Of a stretch of 64,000 nucleotides of DNA, positions 1-8,983 are shown in pieces. The stretch's first letter is position 1, and each line of letters begins with the position of its first letter. The notes under the pieces were generated by a model. It did no database searches, was not told the origin of the DNA, and saw only the letters and a program-made list of their open reading frames with translations. The stretch comes from Ancylobacter amanitiformis (GTDB taxonomy: Bacteria > Pseudomonadota > Alphaproteobacteria > Rhizobiales > Xanthobacteraceae): contig NZ_JAUSVR010000005.1 of the NCBI RefSeq assembly GCF_030814815.1, positions 62,001-126,000 on the forward strand, written 5' to 3'. The translations under genes were made by a program, and so were the position numbers.

Positions 1-1
1 G

Positions 2-328
2 GAGAAGCTGGGGGAAAATCTGGGCATCACCTTTCAGCAGATCCAGAAATACGAGAAGGGCACGAACCGGATCGGTGCCAGCCGGCTGCAGAACATTTCC
101 AGCGTGCTCGGCGTGCCGGTGGCGTTTTTCTTCGAGGGAATCCCGAACACCACGCCCGGAACCGTGGGATTTGCCGAAGATGCCTCGCCCGCCTATGTCG
201 CCGATTTTCTCGCCACGAACGAAGGCTTGGCCCTGACACGCGCCTTCCTGAAAATACCGGATAGCAAGGTGCGGCGCCGGATTGTCGATCTCGTCGAGGC
301 CCTGGCGGGCGGCGAACCGGTGGCCTGA
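2..328 (+). CDS. XRE-family helix-turn-helix regulator, C-terminal part
   Basis: The open frame enters from outside the window and stops at 328, leaving 108 visible residues. The first part reads as the second half of a Cro/C1-type helix-turn-helix: TFQQIQKYEKGTNRI, then ASRLQNISSVLGVPVAFFFE, the usual recognition helix and following helix of XRE proteins. The remaining ~65 residues are a short acidic and hydrophobic tail with no recognisable enzyme domain. A short XRE regulator just upstream of metK on the same strand is common in Hyphomicrobiales. The 129-base gap to metK has no terminator I can see, so read-through is possible. The target genes cannot be told from the sequence. Confidence 0.85.
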   Translation, partial: EKLGENLGITFQQIQKYEKGTNRIGASRLQNISSVLGVPVAFFFEGIPNTTPGTVGFAEDASPAYVADFLATNEGLALTRAFLKIPDSKVRRRIVDLVEALAGGEPVA

Positions 329-457
329 GACACACCTGCCACAGCGTTCTTTTTTCCGAACGAATTCGCTTGGCAATCTTGACCCGCGTGCCGGCGCTTG
401 CGACACAGGCCAAGCCGGAGCCTGTGCGCGCGCCGGCGAGCATTGAGGAGCTGACGC

Positions 458-1651
458 GTGTCTCGGCAAGCCTACCTGTTCACCAGCGAATCCGTTTCCG
501 AAGGTCATCCCGACAAGGTGTGCGACCGCATTTCGGACGAAGTGGTCGATGCCTTCTTCCGCCTCGGGCCGGAACATGGCTGGGACCCCAGCCACCTGCG
601 TGTGGCGGCCGAGACGCTGGCGACCACCAACCGCGTGGTCATCGCGGGCGAGACGCGCGGTCCGGCCCAGATCACCAAGGATCTGATCACCCATATCGCT
701 CGGCTCGCCATCAAGGATATCGGCTACGAGCAGGAAGGCTTCCACTGGGAGAATGCCGAGGTCGAGGTGCTGTTGCACGCGCAGTCGGCCGACATCGCCC
801 AGGGCGTCGATTCCGCCAGCAACAAGGACGAAGGTGCCGGCGACCAGGGCATCATGTTCGGCTATGCCTGCCGCGAGACCCCGGAACTGATGCCGGCGCC
901 GATCCTGTACGCGCATCAGATCCTGAAGCGCCTCGCCGAGGCCCGTCATTCCGGCGAAAGCACCGTTCTCGGCCCGGATGCCAAGAGCCAGGTCACCGTG
1001 CGCTATGAGGACGGCAAGCCGGTCGAGGTCACGCAGATCGTGCTCTCCACCCAGCACCTCGACGCCGACCTCTCCTCGCATGACGTGCAGTCCATCGTGG
1101 AGCCCTATATCCGCGAGACACTGCCGCAAGGCTGGATCACCCCCGCCACGATCTGGCACGTCAACCCTACGGGTAAGTTCGTGATCGGCGGCCCGGACGG
1201 CGATTGCGGCCTGACCGGGCGCAAGATCATCGTCGACACCTATGGTGGGGCGGCGCCCCATGGCGGCGGCGCCTTCTCCGGCAAGGACCCGACCAAGGTC
1301 GACCGCTCGGCCGCCTATGCCGCGCGCTATCTCGCCAAGAACGTGGTGGCGGCCGGCCTCGCCGACCGCGCCACCATCCAGCTCGCCTATGCCATCGGCG
1401 TGTCCGACCCGCTGGCCATCTATGTCGACCTGCACGGCACCGGGCAGGTCGAGGAGGCCAAGCTCGAAAAGGTCCTGCGCGAGGTGATGAACCTGCGCCC
1501 GCGCGGTATTCGCGAGCATCTCGGCCTCAACAAGCCGATCTATGCGCGCACCTCGGCGTATGGTCATTTCGGCCGCGCCGCGGAGGCCGATGGCGGCTTC
1601 TCCTGGGAGCGTACCGACCTCGCCGAGGCCATTCGCGCCGCGGTCGCCTGA
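458..1651 (+). CDS. metK: S-adenosylmethionine synthetase
   Basis: Makes S-adenosylmethionine from methionine and ATP in the cytosol, releasing phosphate and pyrophosphate. The 397-residue length is normal for the family. Signatures seen are [11 protein letters not shown] with the catalytic His near residue 17, GAGDQG at about 126-131 and the glycine-rich GGGAFSGKD loop at about 269-277. The start is GTG at 458, with GAGGAG at 445-450 seven bases upstream. The leader is too short and lacks the conserved blocks for me to call a SAM riboswitch. A strong hairpin terminator follows the stop. The next gene, trmB, encodes a SAM-dependent methyltransferase, so supplier and consumer of SAM sit side by side. 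Confidence 0.98.
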   Translation: MSRQAYLFTSESVSEGHPDKVCDRISDEVVDAFFRLGPEHGWDPSHLRVAAETLATTNRVVIAGETRGPAQITKDLITHIARLAIKDIGYEQEGFHWENAEVEVLLHAQSADIAQGVDSASNKDEGAGDQGIMFGYACRETPELMPAPILYAHQILKRLAEARHSGESTVLGPDAKSQVTVRYEDGKPVEVTQIVLSTQHLDADLSSHDVQSIVEPYIRETLPQGWITPATIWHVNPTGKFVIGGPDGDCGLTGRKIIVDTYGGAAPHGGGAFSGKDPTKVDRSAAYAARYLAKNVVAAGLADRATIQLAYAIGVSDPLAIYVDLHGTGQVEEAKLEKVLREVMNLRPRGIREHLGLNKPIYARTSAYGHFGRAAEADGGFSWERTDLAEAIRAAVA

Positions 1652-1688
1652 GCCGGCGGTTGCACGCGCCTTTCCTGTTTATGATAAG

Positions 1689-1725
1689 CGGGGCGGACGT
1701 CAGTGTCCGCCCCGTTTGCTTTTCT
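1689..1725 (+). terminator. Rho-independent terminator after metK
   Basis: A perfect 10-bp stem (CGGGGCGGAC at 1689-1698, complement at 1705-1714) with a 6-base loop is followed by the T-rich run TTTGCTTTTCT. It lies 37 bases after the metK stop. It also argues against the upstream GTG at 1703 as the trmB start, because that codon lies inside the hairpin. Confidence 0.85.
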
Positions 1726-1735
1726 CCCTGTGCCG

Positions 1736-2518
1736 ATGACCGATCCCGCTGCCGACCCCGCAAGTAATGCCTGCGCAAGCGATGCACCTGCCCGTGACGG
1801 CCGGGACGGTGACGCGCCCGCGTCCGGCGCCCCCGCCCCCGTGCGCGAGGCCGCCTTCTATGGCCGGCGCAAGGGCAAGAAGCTGCGCGCCGCGCAGGCA
1901 ACCCATCTCGCCCGCGACCTGCCGGCCCTGGCCATCGACCCCGACGCGTTGGAGGGCCGGCCACTGGCCGAGCTGTTTCCTCATCCGGTACGCGCGGTGC
2001 GACTGGAAATCGGCTTCGGCGGCGGCGAGCATTTGCTGTCCGAGGCGCGGCGTCATCCCGATATCGGCTATATCGGCGCGGAAGCCTTCCTCAACGGCAT
2101 CGCCAAGATGACCGCGGCCATCGCCGAGGCCGGCCTCGCCAATGTGCGCCTCTATGGCGACGACGTCGTGCCGTTGCTCGACCGGCTGCCCGATGGCGCG
2201 CTGGAGCGCATCGACCTGCTCTATCCCGATCCCTGGCCCAAGCGCCGGCACTGGAAGCGCCGCTTCGTGCAGGCCGATAATATCGACCGCATCGCCCGCC
2301 TGCTGGCGCCGGGCGGGCATTTCCGCTTCGCCACCGACATCGAGCACTATGCCGCCTGGACGCTGGCGCGGCTCAACGCCGATCCGCGCTTCGAATGGAC
2401 CGCCCGTCGCGCCGATGACTGGCGGCGGCCCTGGGAAGGCTGGCCGGGCACGCGCTACGAGGCGAAAGCGCTGCGCGAGGGGCGCCGACCGGGTTATTAC
2501 GAGTTCCGGCGCATCTGA
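1736..2518 (+). CDS. trmB: tRNA (guanine-N7-)-methyltransferase
   Basis: Methylates N7 of G46 in the variable loop of tRNAs using SAM. The SAM-binding motif EIGFGGGEH lies at about residue 91, and the TrmB signature YPDPWPKRRHWKRRF begins at about 163. These, with the closing GTRYEAKALREGR block, make the family clear. I place the start at ATG 1736 (260 residues), because an in-frame GTG at 1703 falls inside the metK terminator. The ~45 residues before the conserved domain are rich in Ala, Asp and Pro and look disordered, an extension over the enterobacterial enzyme. It needs its own promoter or read-through past the terminator. Confidence 0.95.
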   Translation: MTDPAADPASNACASDAPARDGRDGDAPASGAPAPVREAAFYGRRKGKKLRAAQATHLARDLPALAIDPDALEGRPLAELFPHPVRAVRLEIGFGGGEHLLSEARRHPDIGYIGAEAFLNGIAKMTAAIAEAGLANVRLYGDDVVPLLDRLPDGALERIDLLYPDPWPKRRHWKRRFVQADNIDRIARLLAPGGHFRFATDIEHYAAWTLARLNADPRFEWTARRADDWRRPWEGWPGTRYEAKALREGRRPGYYEFRRI

Positions 2519-2596
2519 CTACCGCGTAGAGTGGAACCCGAGTTCCGCGATCGGCGTTGTCGGAACAGCTACCAAAGCACCCGTCAGGAGATGTTC

Positions 2597-2944
2597 ATGG
2601 CCGAACCCAACGCGCAGGAAGATTTCGCCCAGCTGTCCGCCGATCTCGCCGTGCTGCGCGCCGACGTCGCCAGGCTCGCCGAAACGCTCACCACATTTGC
2701 CAAGGTGCAGGGCGAGGCGGCTGCGGACGCGGTGGCCAGCCGCGTGCGCCAGGGCAAGGAGAAGGCGGAGGCAACCGCCGCCGATCTGATGGAGGAAGGC
2801 GCCGACGCCTATCAGGAGGCGAAGGAGCGCGCCAGCCAGTTCGGCGGCGAGGTGACCGCGACGATCGAGCGCAATCCGCTCGGCGCGGTGGCGGCGGCTC
2901 TGGGCGTCGGCTTCCTTCTCGGCCTCATCACCCGGGGCCGCTGA
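2597..2944 (+). CDS. DUF883/ElaB-YqjD-like membrane-anchored protein
   Basis: A 115-residue protein with a long charged, Ala/Glu-rich helical body (residues ~5-85, probably coiled coil) and a single C-terminal hydrophobic segment, GAVAAALGVGFLLGLI, ending in basic residues. This is the layout of the DUF883 family (ElaB, YqjD, YgaM), whose E. coli members bind ribosomes at the inner membrane in stationary phase. The start is ATG 2597 with CAGGAG six bases upstream; an in-frame ATG at 2591 directly abuts that ribosome site and is unlikely. It overlaps the next gene (TGATG), like the E. coli yqjD-yqjE pair, so the two are probably co-translated. Its role here is inferred from the family. Confidence 0.8.
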   Translation: MAEPNAQEDFAQLSADLAVLRADVARLAETLTTFAKVQGEAAADAVASRVRQGKEKAEATAADLMEEGADAYQEAKERASQFGGEVTATIERNPLGAVAAALGVGFLLGLITRGR

Positions 2945-3372
2945 TGCTGCGCCTCCTCACGGGGCTGGTCGCCGGCGTCGTCGGCGCCGAACTGCGCGTG
3001 GCGACCCGCCGCGCGGCGGTCACGATCGTCATCCTGCTCATCGCCGGGCTCATGCTCGGCGGTGCGGTGCTGGCGTTTCTCGTCGCCTGCTTCCTGCTGC
3101 TCGCCAGCCATTACGACCCGGTAATCGCGGCGTTCATCATTGCCGGCATCCTGCTGCTGCTGGCGTTGATCCTGTTGATGACGGCGCATCTGCGCTCACG
3201 CCGGCGGCATGCGCGGGGCGCCTATTCGAGCCTCGCCGGGCTGACCGCGCCGCCGCCCGCCATGCAGCCGCTGGCCGGGGCGGCACCGCCGCGGCCGACC
3301 AATGCCGCAACGGTGATCGCCGTTGCCGCAGGGGCGGCACTTATCGGCCTTATTCTGGGCCGACGCATCTGA
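2944..3372 (+). CDS. Holin-like/YqjE-type inner-membrane protein
   Basis: 142 residues. Two adjacent hydrophobic helices (about 24-54 and 58-82) are joined by a short polar turn. A basic stretch, LRSRRRHAR, and a Pro/Ala-rich linker follow, then a third hydrophobic segment near the C terminus before GRRI. The paired helices resemble YqjE and other members often labelled phage holin family (DUF1469). No phage gene is nearby, so the holin label reflects topology only. The start codon overlaps the stop of the DUF883 gene. A role in envelope stress or stationary-phase membrane organisation follows from the neighbour and remains an inference. Confidence 0.7.
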   Translation: MLRLLTGLVAGVVGAELRVATRRAAVTIVILLIAGLMLGGAVLAFLVACFLLLASHYDPVIAAFIIAGILLLLALILLMTAHLRSRRRHARGAYSSLAGLTAPPPAMQPLAGAAPPRPTNAATVIAVAAGAALIGLILGRRI

Positions 3373-3514
3373 AACCGTCGCGGAACGTTCCGCAGCGGCC
3401 TGTTTCGGACTCCGGCGATTGTTGCAGGGGGAGCCAAAAAGGACCAATCTGCCGGCGAGCAATGGCTGCGAGTCACGCCGAAGGCATGACGGATGCGCCG
3501 CAGGAGGTTCTAAC

Positions 3515-5344
3515 TTGACGTTCCGCCGTTTGTCGCTGCGGCCCGGTGCGGCCATTCTTGCCATCATGACCGCGCTTGGAGCGTCGCCGGTGCTGGCCGA
3601 TGCCCCGCCGGACAATTTCATCGCCCGCTCCGCGCCGGCCGGCAATTATCTCGCCGCCCGGCTCGCCACCGCCGAGCGTGATACGCCGGCGGCGGCGGCC
3701 TATTATCGCGCGCTGGTGCGCAGCTTCCCGCGCAGCGGCGAGATCCTGGAGCGCGCCTTCCTCGCCGTGCTGGCGGAAGGCTCGATCGATGAAGCGGTCG
3801 ATTACGCCCAGCGCATCGTGCGCATCGATCCCGAGCACACGCTGGCGCGCCTCGTTCTGGGCGTGCGCGCCATCAAGTCGAAGCAATATGTCACCGCCCG
3901 CAGCAATCTGCGCCGCTCCGGCCAGGGGGCGATTGCCGAACTCAACTCCACGCTGCTCAGCGCCTGGAGCCAGTATGGTTCCGGCAATCCGCGCGCCGGC
4001 GTGGCCGCCATCGACGAGCTGAAGGGCCCGGAATGGTATGCGGGGTTCAAGGACTTCCATGCCGGCCTGCTGCTGGAGGCGGCGGGCGCCAAGAAGGACG
4101 CCGGCCAGCGCCTGGAGAGCGCGCTCAAGATCGATCCGCGCACGCTGCGCGTGGTCGATGCCTATGGCCGCTGGGCCTCGCGCTCGGGCAACAAGAAGCT
4201 GGCCGTCGACACCTATGAGGCGTTCGACAAGCTGGTGCCGAACGATCCGCTGGTGGATCAGCAGCTGAGCCTGCTGGAAGCCGGCAAGACGCTGCCCGCG
4301 CTCATCACCACCCCCTCGGCCGGGGCGGCGGAGGTGCTCTACGGGCTCGGCGCGGCGCTGGCCCGGCAGGGCGGCGAAGACCTCGCGCTCATCTACCTGC
4401 AGCTCGGCCACTGGCTGGATCCCTCGCATCCCCTGATCGAGATCACCCTCGCCGACCTGTTCGAGACCCAGAAGCGCAATAACGAGGCCATCACGCTCTA
4501 CCGCAGCGTGCCGTCCGATTCGCCCTTCAAGGTGAATGCCGACGTGCAGATGGCGCTCAACCTCGACGCCGTCGGCGATTTCGAGGGTGCCCGCAAGACG
4601 CTGGAAGCCGTCGTCGCCAAGAACCCGAAGGACCTGCGGGCCCTGATGGCGCTGGGCGACGTGCTGCGCTCGAACGAGAAATATGCCGACGCCGCCGACA
4701 TCTACACCAAGGCGATCGACCAGCTGCAGACGCCCACCGCCGCCAACTGGATGCTCTATTATTTCCGCGGCACGAGCTATGAGCGCACCAAGCAGTGGGA
4801 GAAGTCCGAGGCCGACCTCAAGAAGGCGCTGGAGCTGAAGCCCGACCAGCCGCATGTGCTGAACTATCTCGGCTATAGCTGGATCGACCAGGGCATCCAT
4901 CTCGACCAGGGCACCGAGATGATCCGCAAGGCGGTGGCGCTGCGGCCCGATGACGGCTTCTTCATCGACAGCCTCGGCTGGGCCTATTACCGCACCGGCC
5001 ATTATGAAGATGCGGTGCGCGAACTGGAGCGCGCGGTCGAGCTGAAGCCGAACGAAGCGGTCATCAACGACCATCTCGGCGATGCCTACTGGAAGGTCGG
5101 GCGCAAGCTCGAGGCGACCTTCAAGTGGAACCACGCCCGCGACCTGAAGCCCGATGCCGACGAATTGCAGGAAATCGAACTGAAGATCGCCGTCGGCCTC
5201 GACGAGGCGGAGCGGCGCAAGAACGACAAGCCGGACATCCAGAAGACCGAGGTCGACCCTGCCGCGGCCACCCATCAGGCCGAGGCGCCCAAGGCAGCCG
5301 AGCCCCCGGCGCCGGTGGAAACCAAGCCTGACGGCGGCGGCTGA
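3515..5344 (+). CDS. Secreted tetratricopeptide-repeat protein
   Basis: 609 residues. The start is TTG at 3515, the only candidate correctly spaced from the strong ribosome site CAGGAGG (3501-3507). It gives a clean signal peptide: basic TFRRLSLR, a hydrophobic stretch, then PVLA-DAPP. The mature protein is almost entirely TPR-like helical repeats. The clearest lie in the second half, for example ADLKKALELKPDQPHVLNYL and AVRELERAVELKPNEAVIND. The tail is charged and rich in Ala and Pro. Long exported TPR proteins of this kind are common in Rhizobiales and are thought to scaffold envelope assemblies; the partner is unknown. The 142 bases upstream probably carry its promoter. Confidence 0.85.
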   Translation: MTFRRLSLRPGAAILAIMTALGASPVLADAPPDNFIARSAPAGNYLAARLATAERDTPAAAAYYRALVRSFPRSGEILERAFLAVLAEGSIDEAVDYAQRIVRIDPEHTLARLVLGVRAIKSKQYVTARSNLRRSGQGAIAELNSTLLSAWSQYGSGNPRAGVAAIDELKGPEWYAGFKDFHAGLLLEAAGAKKDAGQRLESALKIDPRTLRVVDAYGRWASRSGNKKLAVDTYEAFDKLVPNDPLVDQQLSLLEAGKTLPALITTPSAGAAEVLYGLGAALARQGGEDLALIYLQLGHWLDPSHPLIEITLADLFETQKRNNEAITLYRSVPSDSPFKVNADVQMALNLDAVGDFEGARKTLEAVVAKNPKDLRALMALGDVLRSNEKYADAADIYTKAIDQLQTPTAANWMLYYFRGTSYERTKQWEKSEADLKKALELKPDQPHVLNYLGYSWIDQGIHLDQGTEMIRKAVALRPDDGFFIDSLGWAYYRTGHYEDAVRELERAVELKPNEAVINDHLGDAYWKVGRKLEATFKWNHARDLKPDADELQEIELKIAVGLDEAERRKNDKPDIQKTEVDPAAATHQAEAPKAAEPPAPVETKPDGGG

Positions 5345-5392
5345 TCCGGGCGGGCCGGCAACGGCCCCGAGCGCTCGCGGCAGAACGACATG

Positions 5393-5428
5393 AAAAAGGG
5401 GCGGACCTCATGGGGTCCGCCCCTTTTT
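5393..5428. terminator. Bidirectional Rho-independent terminator
   Basis: A perfect 14-bp stem (AAAAAGGGGCGGAC at 5393-5406, complement at 5415-5428) has an 8-base loop, with A5 on one side and T5 on the other. It can terminate both the TPR gene on the plus strand and the convergent DoxX gene on the minus strand. Confidence 0.9.
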
Positions 5429-5484
5429 CATCCGTCGATTGCCTTGTCCGGCACGGCTGCCTTGTCCGGCACGGCGCCCGGCCG

Positions 5485-5910
5485 TCAGGCGGCCACTGGG
5501 CGCCCGACGAAGAGCAGCGGGCGCGCGCGCAGGGCAAAGGCGCCGTCGCCGATCAGCCACAGGGCGAAGGAGGTGACGATGAGGAAGGCGGGATATTCCC
5601 ACCCGCCGCCGGCCGCCGAGAATACCCAGCCATTGCCGATATGCGCGGTGGACGCCGCCACCATGACGGGGATGAGCAGCAGCGCGACATGGCGCGCATA
5701 GACGCCGAGCAGGATGAGGATGCCGCCCGTCAGTTCCAGCAGGAAGACCGGCCAGGCGAGAGCGGGGGAAAAGCCGAGACTGCCGAGATAGCCGGCAAAA
5801 CCGGGAATGGTGAAGACCACATATTTCAGCAGGGCATGCGAGACCCACATGCCGCCAAGAGCGACACGCAGGAGGAAAACGCCATAGGGCGCCGAGTTCT
5901 TGTCGATCAT
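5485..5910 (-). CDS. DoxX family membrane protein
   Basis: 141 residues with four hydrophobic segments. The opening FLLRVALGGMWVSHALLKY and the later ELTGGILILLGVYAR match the DoxX/SURF4-like family. Members are small inner-membrane proteins linked in some bacteria to redox and thiol homeostasis, but their biochemistry is poorly defined. The gene is transcribed alone towards the shared terminator at 5393-5428. The 173-base upstream region is markedly AT-richer than its surroundings (about 5980-6060) and probably holds its promoter. Confidence 0.85.
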   Translation of the reverse strand: MIDKNSAPYGVFLLRVALGGMWVSHALLKYVVFTIPGFAGYLGSLGFSPALAWPVFLLELTGGILILLGVYARHVALLLIPVMVAASTAHIGNGWVFSAAGGGWEYPAFLIVTSFALWLIGDGAFALRARPLLFVGRPVAA

Positions 5911-6083
5911 GGCACAACCTCAGGTGCGAAGGACGGGACGGGTGATCCGTCGGGCCCGTTTGATGCACGGAGGTTTAGATCAGTCAATTACGCAAGGAAA
6001 TGGCCTTTAGTACCAAGCTCGCATTGCATTCATGCAAAAGCAAAACGCTAGCAGATCCTACTTTCCTCGCCGGCCGCGCGAGG

Positions 6084-6572
6084 TCAGTGCGGCGGGTCGG
6101 ACGGGGCTTTCTCGTCGGCCGTTGCCACGTCCTTGCGCTTGGGCGTGGCACGCTCCGCCATGCGGGTGCGGCCGCTGCCACCGCGCTTGAACTCGCACCA
6201 CATCTTGTCGGCTCCGGCGAGATTGCCGCGGAAGCTCTGCTCGCCGGTCTTGTCGAGGTCGAAACAGGGCTGGAAGGCGAGACCCTTCACCTTGGCGCAG
6301 ACTTTTTCGCCACGAACGAGAATGGTGCCGGCCGGCAGCGCGACATAGCGCACATTGCCCTTGCCGCGCATCTGGATGGTGCCGGCCACCGAGCCGTCAT
6401 CCAGGATGCGGCCAGCCCCGGCCGTGCCCTCATAACAGGTGTAGGAAAAAGTCCGGCCATAGACGAAGCGCTCGGCCGACTGGGCGTTCATCGGGTCGGC
6501 GGACGCTGGCGCCATCCCCGCCAGGGAGGGGGCGAGGCAGGCGGCAAGCGTGAGAACGGAGGGGATACGCAT
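6084..6572 (-). CDS. Conserved secreted protein of unknown function
   Basis: 162 residues from ATG 6572; an ATG four codons earlier adds only MEAG and spoils the signal peptide. A signal sequence (MRIPSVLTLAACLAPSLAGM, cleavage near APASA-DP) precedes a ~100-residue domain. Four cysteines (SYTCYEG, KVCAKV, QPCFDL, MWCEFK) could form two disulfides in the periplasm. The C-terminal ~30 residues are charged and look disordered. I recognise the style of a Rhizobiales hypothetical family (TCYEGTAGAGRILDDGSVAG) but no characterised member. It stands alone between DoxX and an MFS gene on the same strand, with gaps too large to suggest a tight operon. Confidence 0.75.
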   Translation of the reverse strand: MRIPSVLTLAACLAPSLAGMAPASADPMNAQSAERFVYGRTFSYTCYEGTAGAGRILDDGSVAGTIQMRGKGNVRYVALPAGTILVRGEKVCAKVKGLAFQPCFDLDKTGEQSFRGNLAGADKMWCEFKRGGSGRTRMAERATPKRKDVATADEKAPSDPPH

Positions 6573-6784
6573 TCCGGCTTCCATCGTCAGGACGAGCTAG
6601 GTTGCGCTGCGAAGGCCCCATCCTGTCAAGGATTAGCGGCCCGCCGCGCGCCCGGCGGCGTGCTTGCGGATCGCCCTGTGACATGGGCGCAACGCCATCG
6701 GCACCGCAACACCGCCATGATGAACATACAGGGTTAACAGGCGGCAAACGGCGCCGCCGCTCCCGCCACCCCGCCGGCAATGGG

Positions 6785-8026
6785 TCAGGCCGGCCGCGCG
6801 CGGCGCTCCTCCGGGCGTTCCACCGGGCGTTCCACGATCGGCAGGTTGATCGCCGCCGAGGCGAAGGACAGCGCCACCGCCAGCCACCAGACCAGGTCAT
6901 AGGAACCGAGCCGCTCATAGAACACGCCGCCCAGCCACACGCCGAGGAAGCCGCCCACCTGGTGCGAGAAGAAGGCGAAGCCGTAGAGCATGGCGAGATA
7001 GCGCGTGCCGAACATGAGCATCACCAGCCCCGAGGTCGGCGGCACGGTGGACAGCCACAGCAGCCCCAGCACGACGCCGAAGCCGATCGACGTGACGGGC
7101 GAGGCGGGCAGCAGAACGAACACCGCGATGGCGATGCCGCGGGCGAAATAGATCGCCGCCAGCAGATAGCGCTTGGGCATGCGGCTCGACATCCAGCCCG
7201 AGCCGAGCGAGCCCACCATGTTGGACAGGCCGATCGCCGCCAGCGTCCAGCCGCCGATGGCGATGGAGAGGCCGCGATCGGCGAGATAGGCCGGCAGGTG
7301 GGTCGTCACGAAGGCGAGCTGGAAGCCGCAGGTGAAGAAGCCGAGCACCAGCAGCACATAGCTCGGGTGCCGGAACGCCTCGCCGAGCGCGGCGCCGATC
7401 GACTGGCGCGGCCCGGCATCCGCCTTCGCCGCCCCGCGCGGGGTGGCCAGCGCCAGCGAGAAGGGCAGCACCAGCAGCATGGCGAGGCCGAACAGGGTCA
7501 GCGTCTCCTGCCAGCCGATGCTGGCATTGAGCCCGGCCGCGAGCGGGGGAAACAGGAACTGGCCGAACGAGCCCGCCGCCGTCGCCGCGCCGAAGGAGAG
7601 CGGGCGCCAGCGTTCCGGCAGCATCTTGCCGAAGGCGGCCAGCACGATGTTGAACGAGCAGCCCGACAGGCCGAAGCCGATGAGCCCGCCGGCCGACATG
7701 TGCAGCAGTTCCGGAGTCGCGGCATGCGCCATGGCGATGAGGCCCAGCGCATAGAGGGCCGCGCCCACGAACAGCACGCGCACCACGCCGAAACGATCGG
7801 CGATGGCGCCGGCAAACGGCGTGCCCAGCCCCCAGATCAGGTTCTGGATGGCGATGGCGAGGCCGAACGTGTCGCGGCCCCAGCCGAATTCGCCGGTCAT
7901 CGGCAGCAGGAAGATGCCCGAGGAGGCGCGTGGCCCGAAGCTGAGCATGGCGATCATGCAGCCGCACAGCACCACGATGAGCGGCGCGCGCATGGCGAGG
8001 CTCGGACGAGCGGCGGGGCTGGACAT
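6785..8026 (-). CDS. Major facilitator superfamily transporter
   Basis: 413 residues with about twelve hydrophobic helices. The start is ATG 8026, preceded by a GGAGGA ribosome site; an in-frame upstream start would add a Pro-rich, non-membrane leader. The first loop carries the MFS motif A pattern in GAIADRFGVVRVLF (helix 2-3), and the second half repeats it as SGWMSSRMPKRYLL. The overall look, with GPRASSGIFLLPM in helix 1, is that of the oxalate/formate-antiporter-like or monocarboxylate-type MFS carriers often annotated as CynX/NimT or OFA-like, but the substrate cannot be read from the sequence. It is transcribed divergently from the L,D-transpeptidase gene. Confidence 0.88.
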   Translation of the reverse strand: MSSPAARPSLAMRAPLIVVLCGCMIAMLSFGPRASSGIFLLPMTGEFGWGRDTFGLAIAIQNLIWGLGTPFAGAIADRFGVVRVLFVGAALYALGLIAMAHAATPELLHMSAGGLIGFGLSGCSFNIVLAAFGKMLPERWRPLSFGAATAAGSFGQFLFPPLAAGLNASIGWQETLTLFGLAMLLVLPFSLALATPRGAAKADAGPRQSIGAALGEAFRHPSYVLLVLGFFTCGFQLAFVTTHLPAYLADRGLSIAIGGWTLAAIGLSNMVGSLGSGWMSSRMPKRYLLAAIYFARGIAIAVFVLLPASPVTSIGFGVVLGLLWLSTVPPTSGLVMLMFGTRYLAMLYGFAFFSHQVGGFLGVWLGGVFYERLGSYDLVWWLAVALSFASAAINLPIVERPVERPEERRARPA

Positions 8027-8305
8027 GGATATCTCCTCCGGCACGCTGGGCGACGGCGGCGCGGGGCCGCGGGCGATTTCGACCACCCGTCACTGTGGAA
8101 TAAATGGCCATCCTTCGGAAGGAAAACGAATAATTTTCAGGTTGGCGATCAGGAAAAATGATGGACGCAGGTGAGGCGGATCGGCCACAGGCCGTCCGCG
8201 AATGAGCGCCATAACGCCACCGTGAAGGCGCTGGCACCAGAAGCGCCATCGCGACACGCTATAGGGGAACATCCCTGTCCCTTCACGCCTCCCGGTCCGC
8301 CCGCC
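8027..8305. promoter_or_regulatory. Divergent promoter region between MFS and L,D-transpeptidase genes
   Basis: 279 non-coding bases. The centre (about 8092-8160) is much AT-richer than the flanks, with GTGGAATAAATGG and GAATAATTTTCAGG, and contains the small inverted repeat CCTTCGGAAGG. Both flanking genes read outward, so promoters for both should lie here. No operator of a known regulator is recognisable. Confidence 0.5.
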
Positions 8306-8983
8306 ATGCTTCTCGACCGCCGCCTGTTCCTGATCGCCTCCCCGCTCGCCCTCGCGGCCTGCACCACCACGCAGGGCCCGCGCGTCAGCCGCGTCCTTCC
8401 GCCGTCGATGGATCCACAATTCCTGAAGATGTACGCCGCGATCACCGACGAGCCGTTCCCGGTGCCGGCGGTCGACCTGAGCGAGATCGATCCACGCTTC
8501 CTGCGCCAGGAGGTGGCGTATCGCTCGCCGTACCAGCCCGGCACCATCGTGGTCGATCCGAACGAACGCCACGCCTATCTGGTGCTCGGCAATGGCAGGG
8601 CGCTGCGCTATGGCGTGGGCGTGGGCCGGCAGGAAGGCTTCAATTTCCGCGGCGAGGGCACGATCGCGCGCAAGGCCACCTGGCCGCGCTGGACGCCGAC
8701 GCCGACCATGATCGCCCGCGAGCCGGAGCGCTACGGCCCCTATGCCGGTGGCATGCCGGGTGGCGAGACCAACCCGCTCGGCCCGCGCGCGCTCTACCTC
8801 TACAAGGACGGGCAGGACACGCTCTATCGCCTCCACGGGACGACCGAGCCCTCAACCATCGGCACCATGGTCTCCTCCGGCTGCATCCGCTTCATCAACC
8901 AGGACATCATCGACCTCTATCGGCGCGTGCCGGTGGGCACCAAGGTCGTGGTCCTGCCCGCCACGGGGGCGGCGACGAGTTGA
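8306..8983 (+). CDS. L,D-transpeptidase (YkuD domain), probable lipoprotein
   Basis: 225 residues. Family members cross-link peptidoglycan stem peptides (3-3 links) or attach proteins to the wall in the periplasm, using an active-site Cys. The N terminus (MLLDRRLFLIASPLALAAC) ends in a plausible lipobox LAAC, so it is probably lipid-anchored. The YkuD domain fills the second half: VDPNERHAYLVLGNGRALRY opens it, and HGTTEPSTIG followed by SSGCIRFINQDIIDLY gives the catalytic His, Ser and Cys of the HGT...SxGCIR motif. The start is ATG 8306; in-frame upstream codons would bury the signal peptide. It is monocistronic, with a long non-coding stretch after it. Confidence 0.93.
   Translation: MLLDRRLFLIASPLALAACTTTQGPRVSRVLPPSMDPQFLKMYAAITDEPFPVPAVDLSEIDPRFLRQEVAYRSPYQPGTIVVDPNERHAYLVLGNGRALRYGVGVGRQEGFNFRGEGTIARKATWPRWTPTPTMIAREPERYGPYAGGMPGGETNPLGPRALYLYKDGQDTLYRLHGTTEPSTIGTMVSSGCIRFINQDIIDLYRRVPVGTKVVVLPATGAATS

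Noticed and set aside
329-457. SAM riboswitch before metK
   Set aside because: The short leader has none of the conserved SAM-II or SAM/SAH blocks that I can recognise.
2944-3372. Prophage holin
   Set aside because: No other phage gene is near; the overlap with a DUF883 gene points to the YqjD-YqjE pattern.
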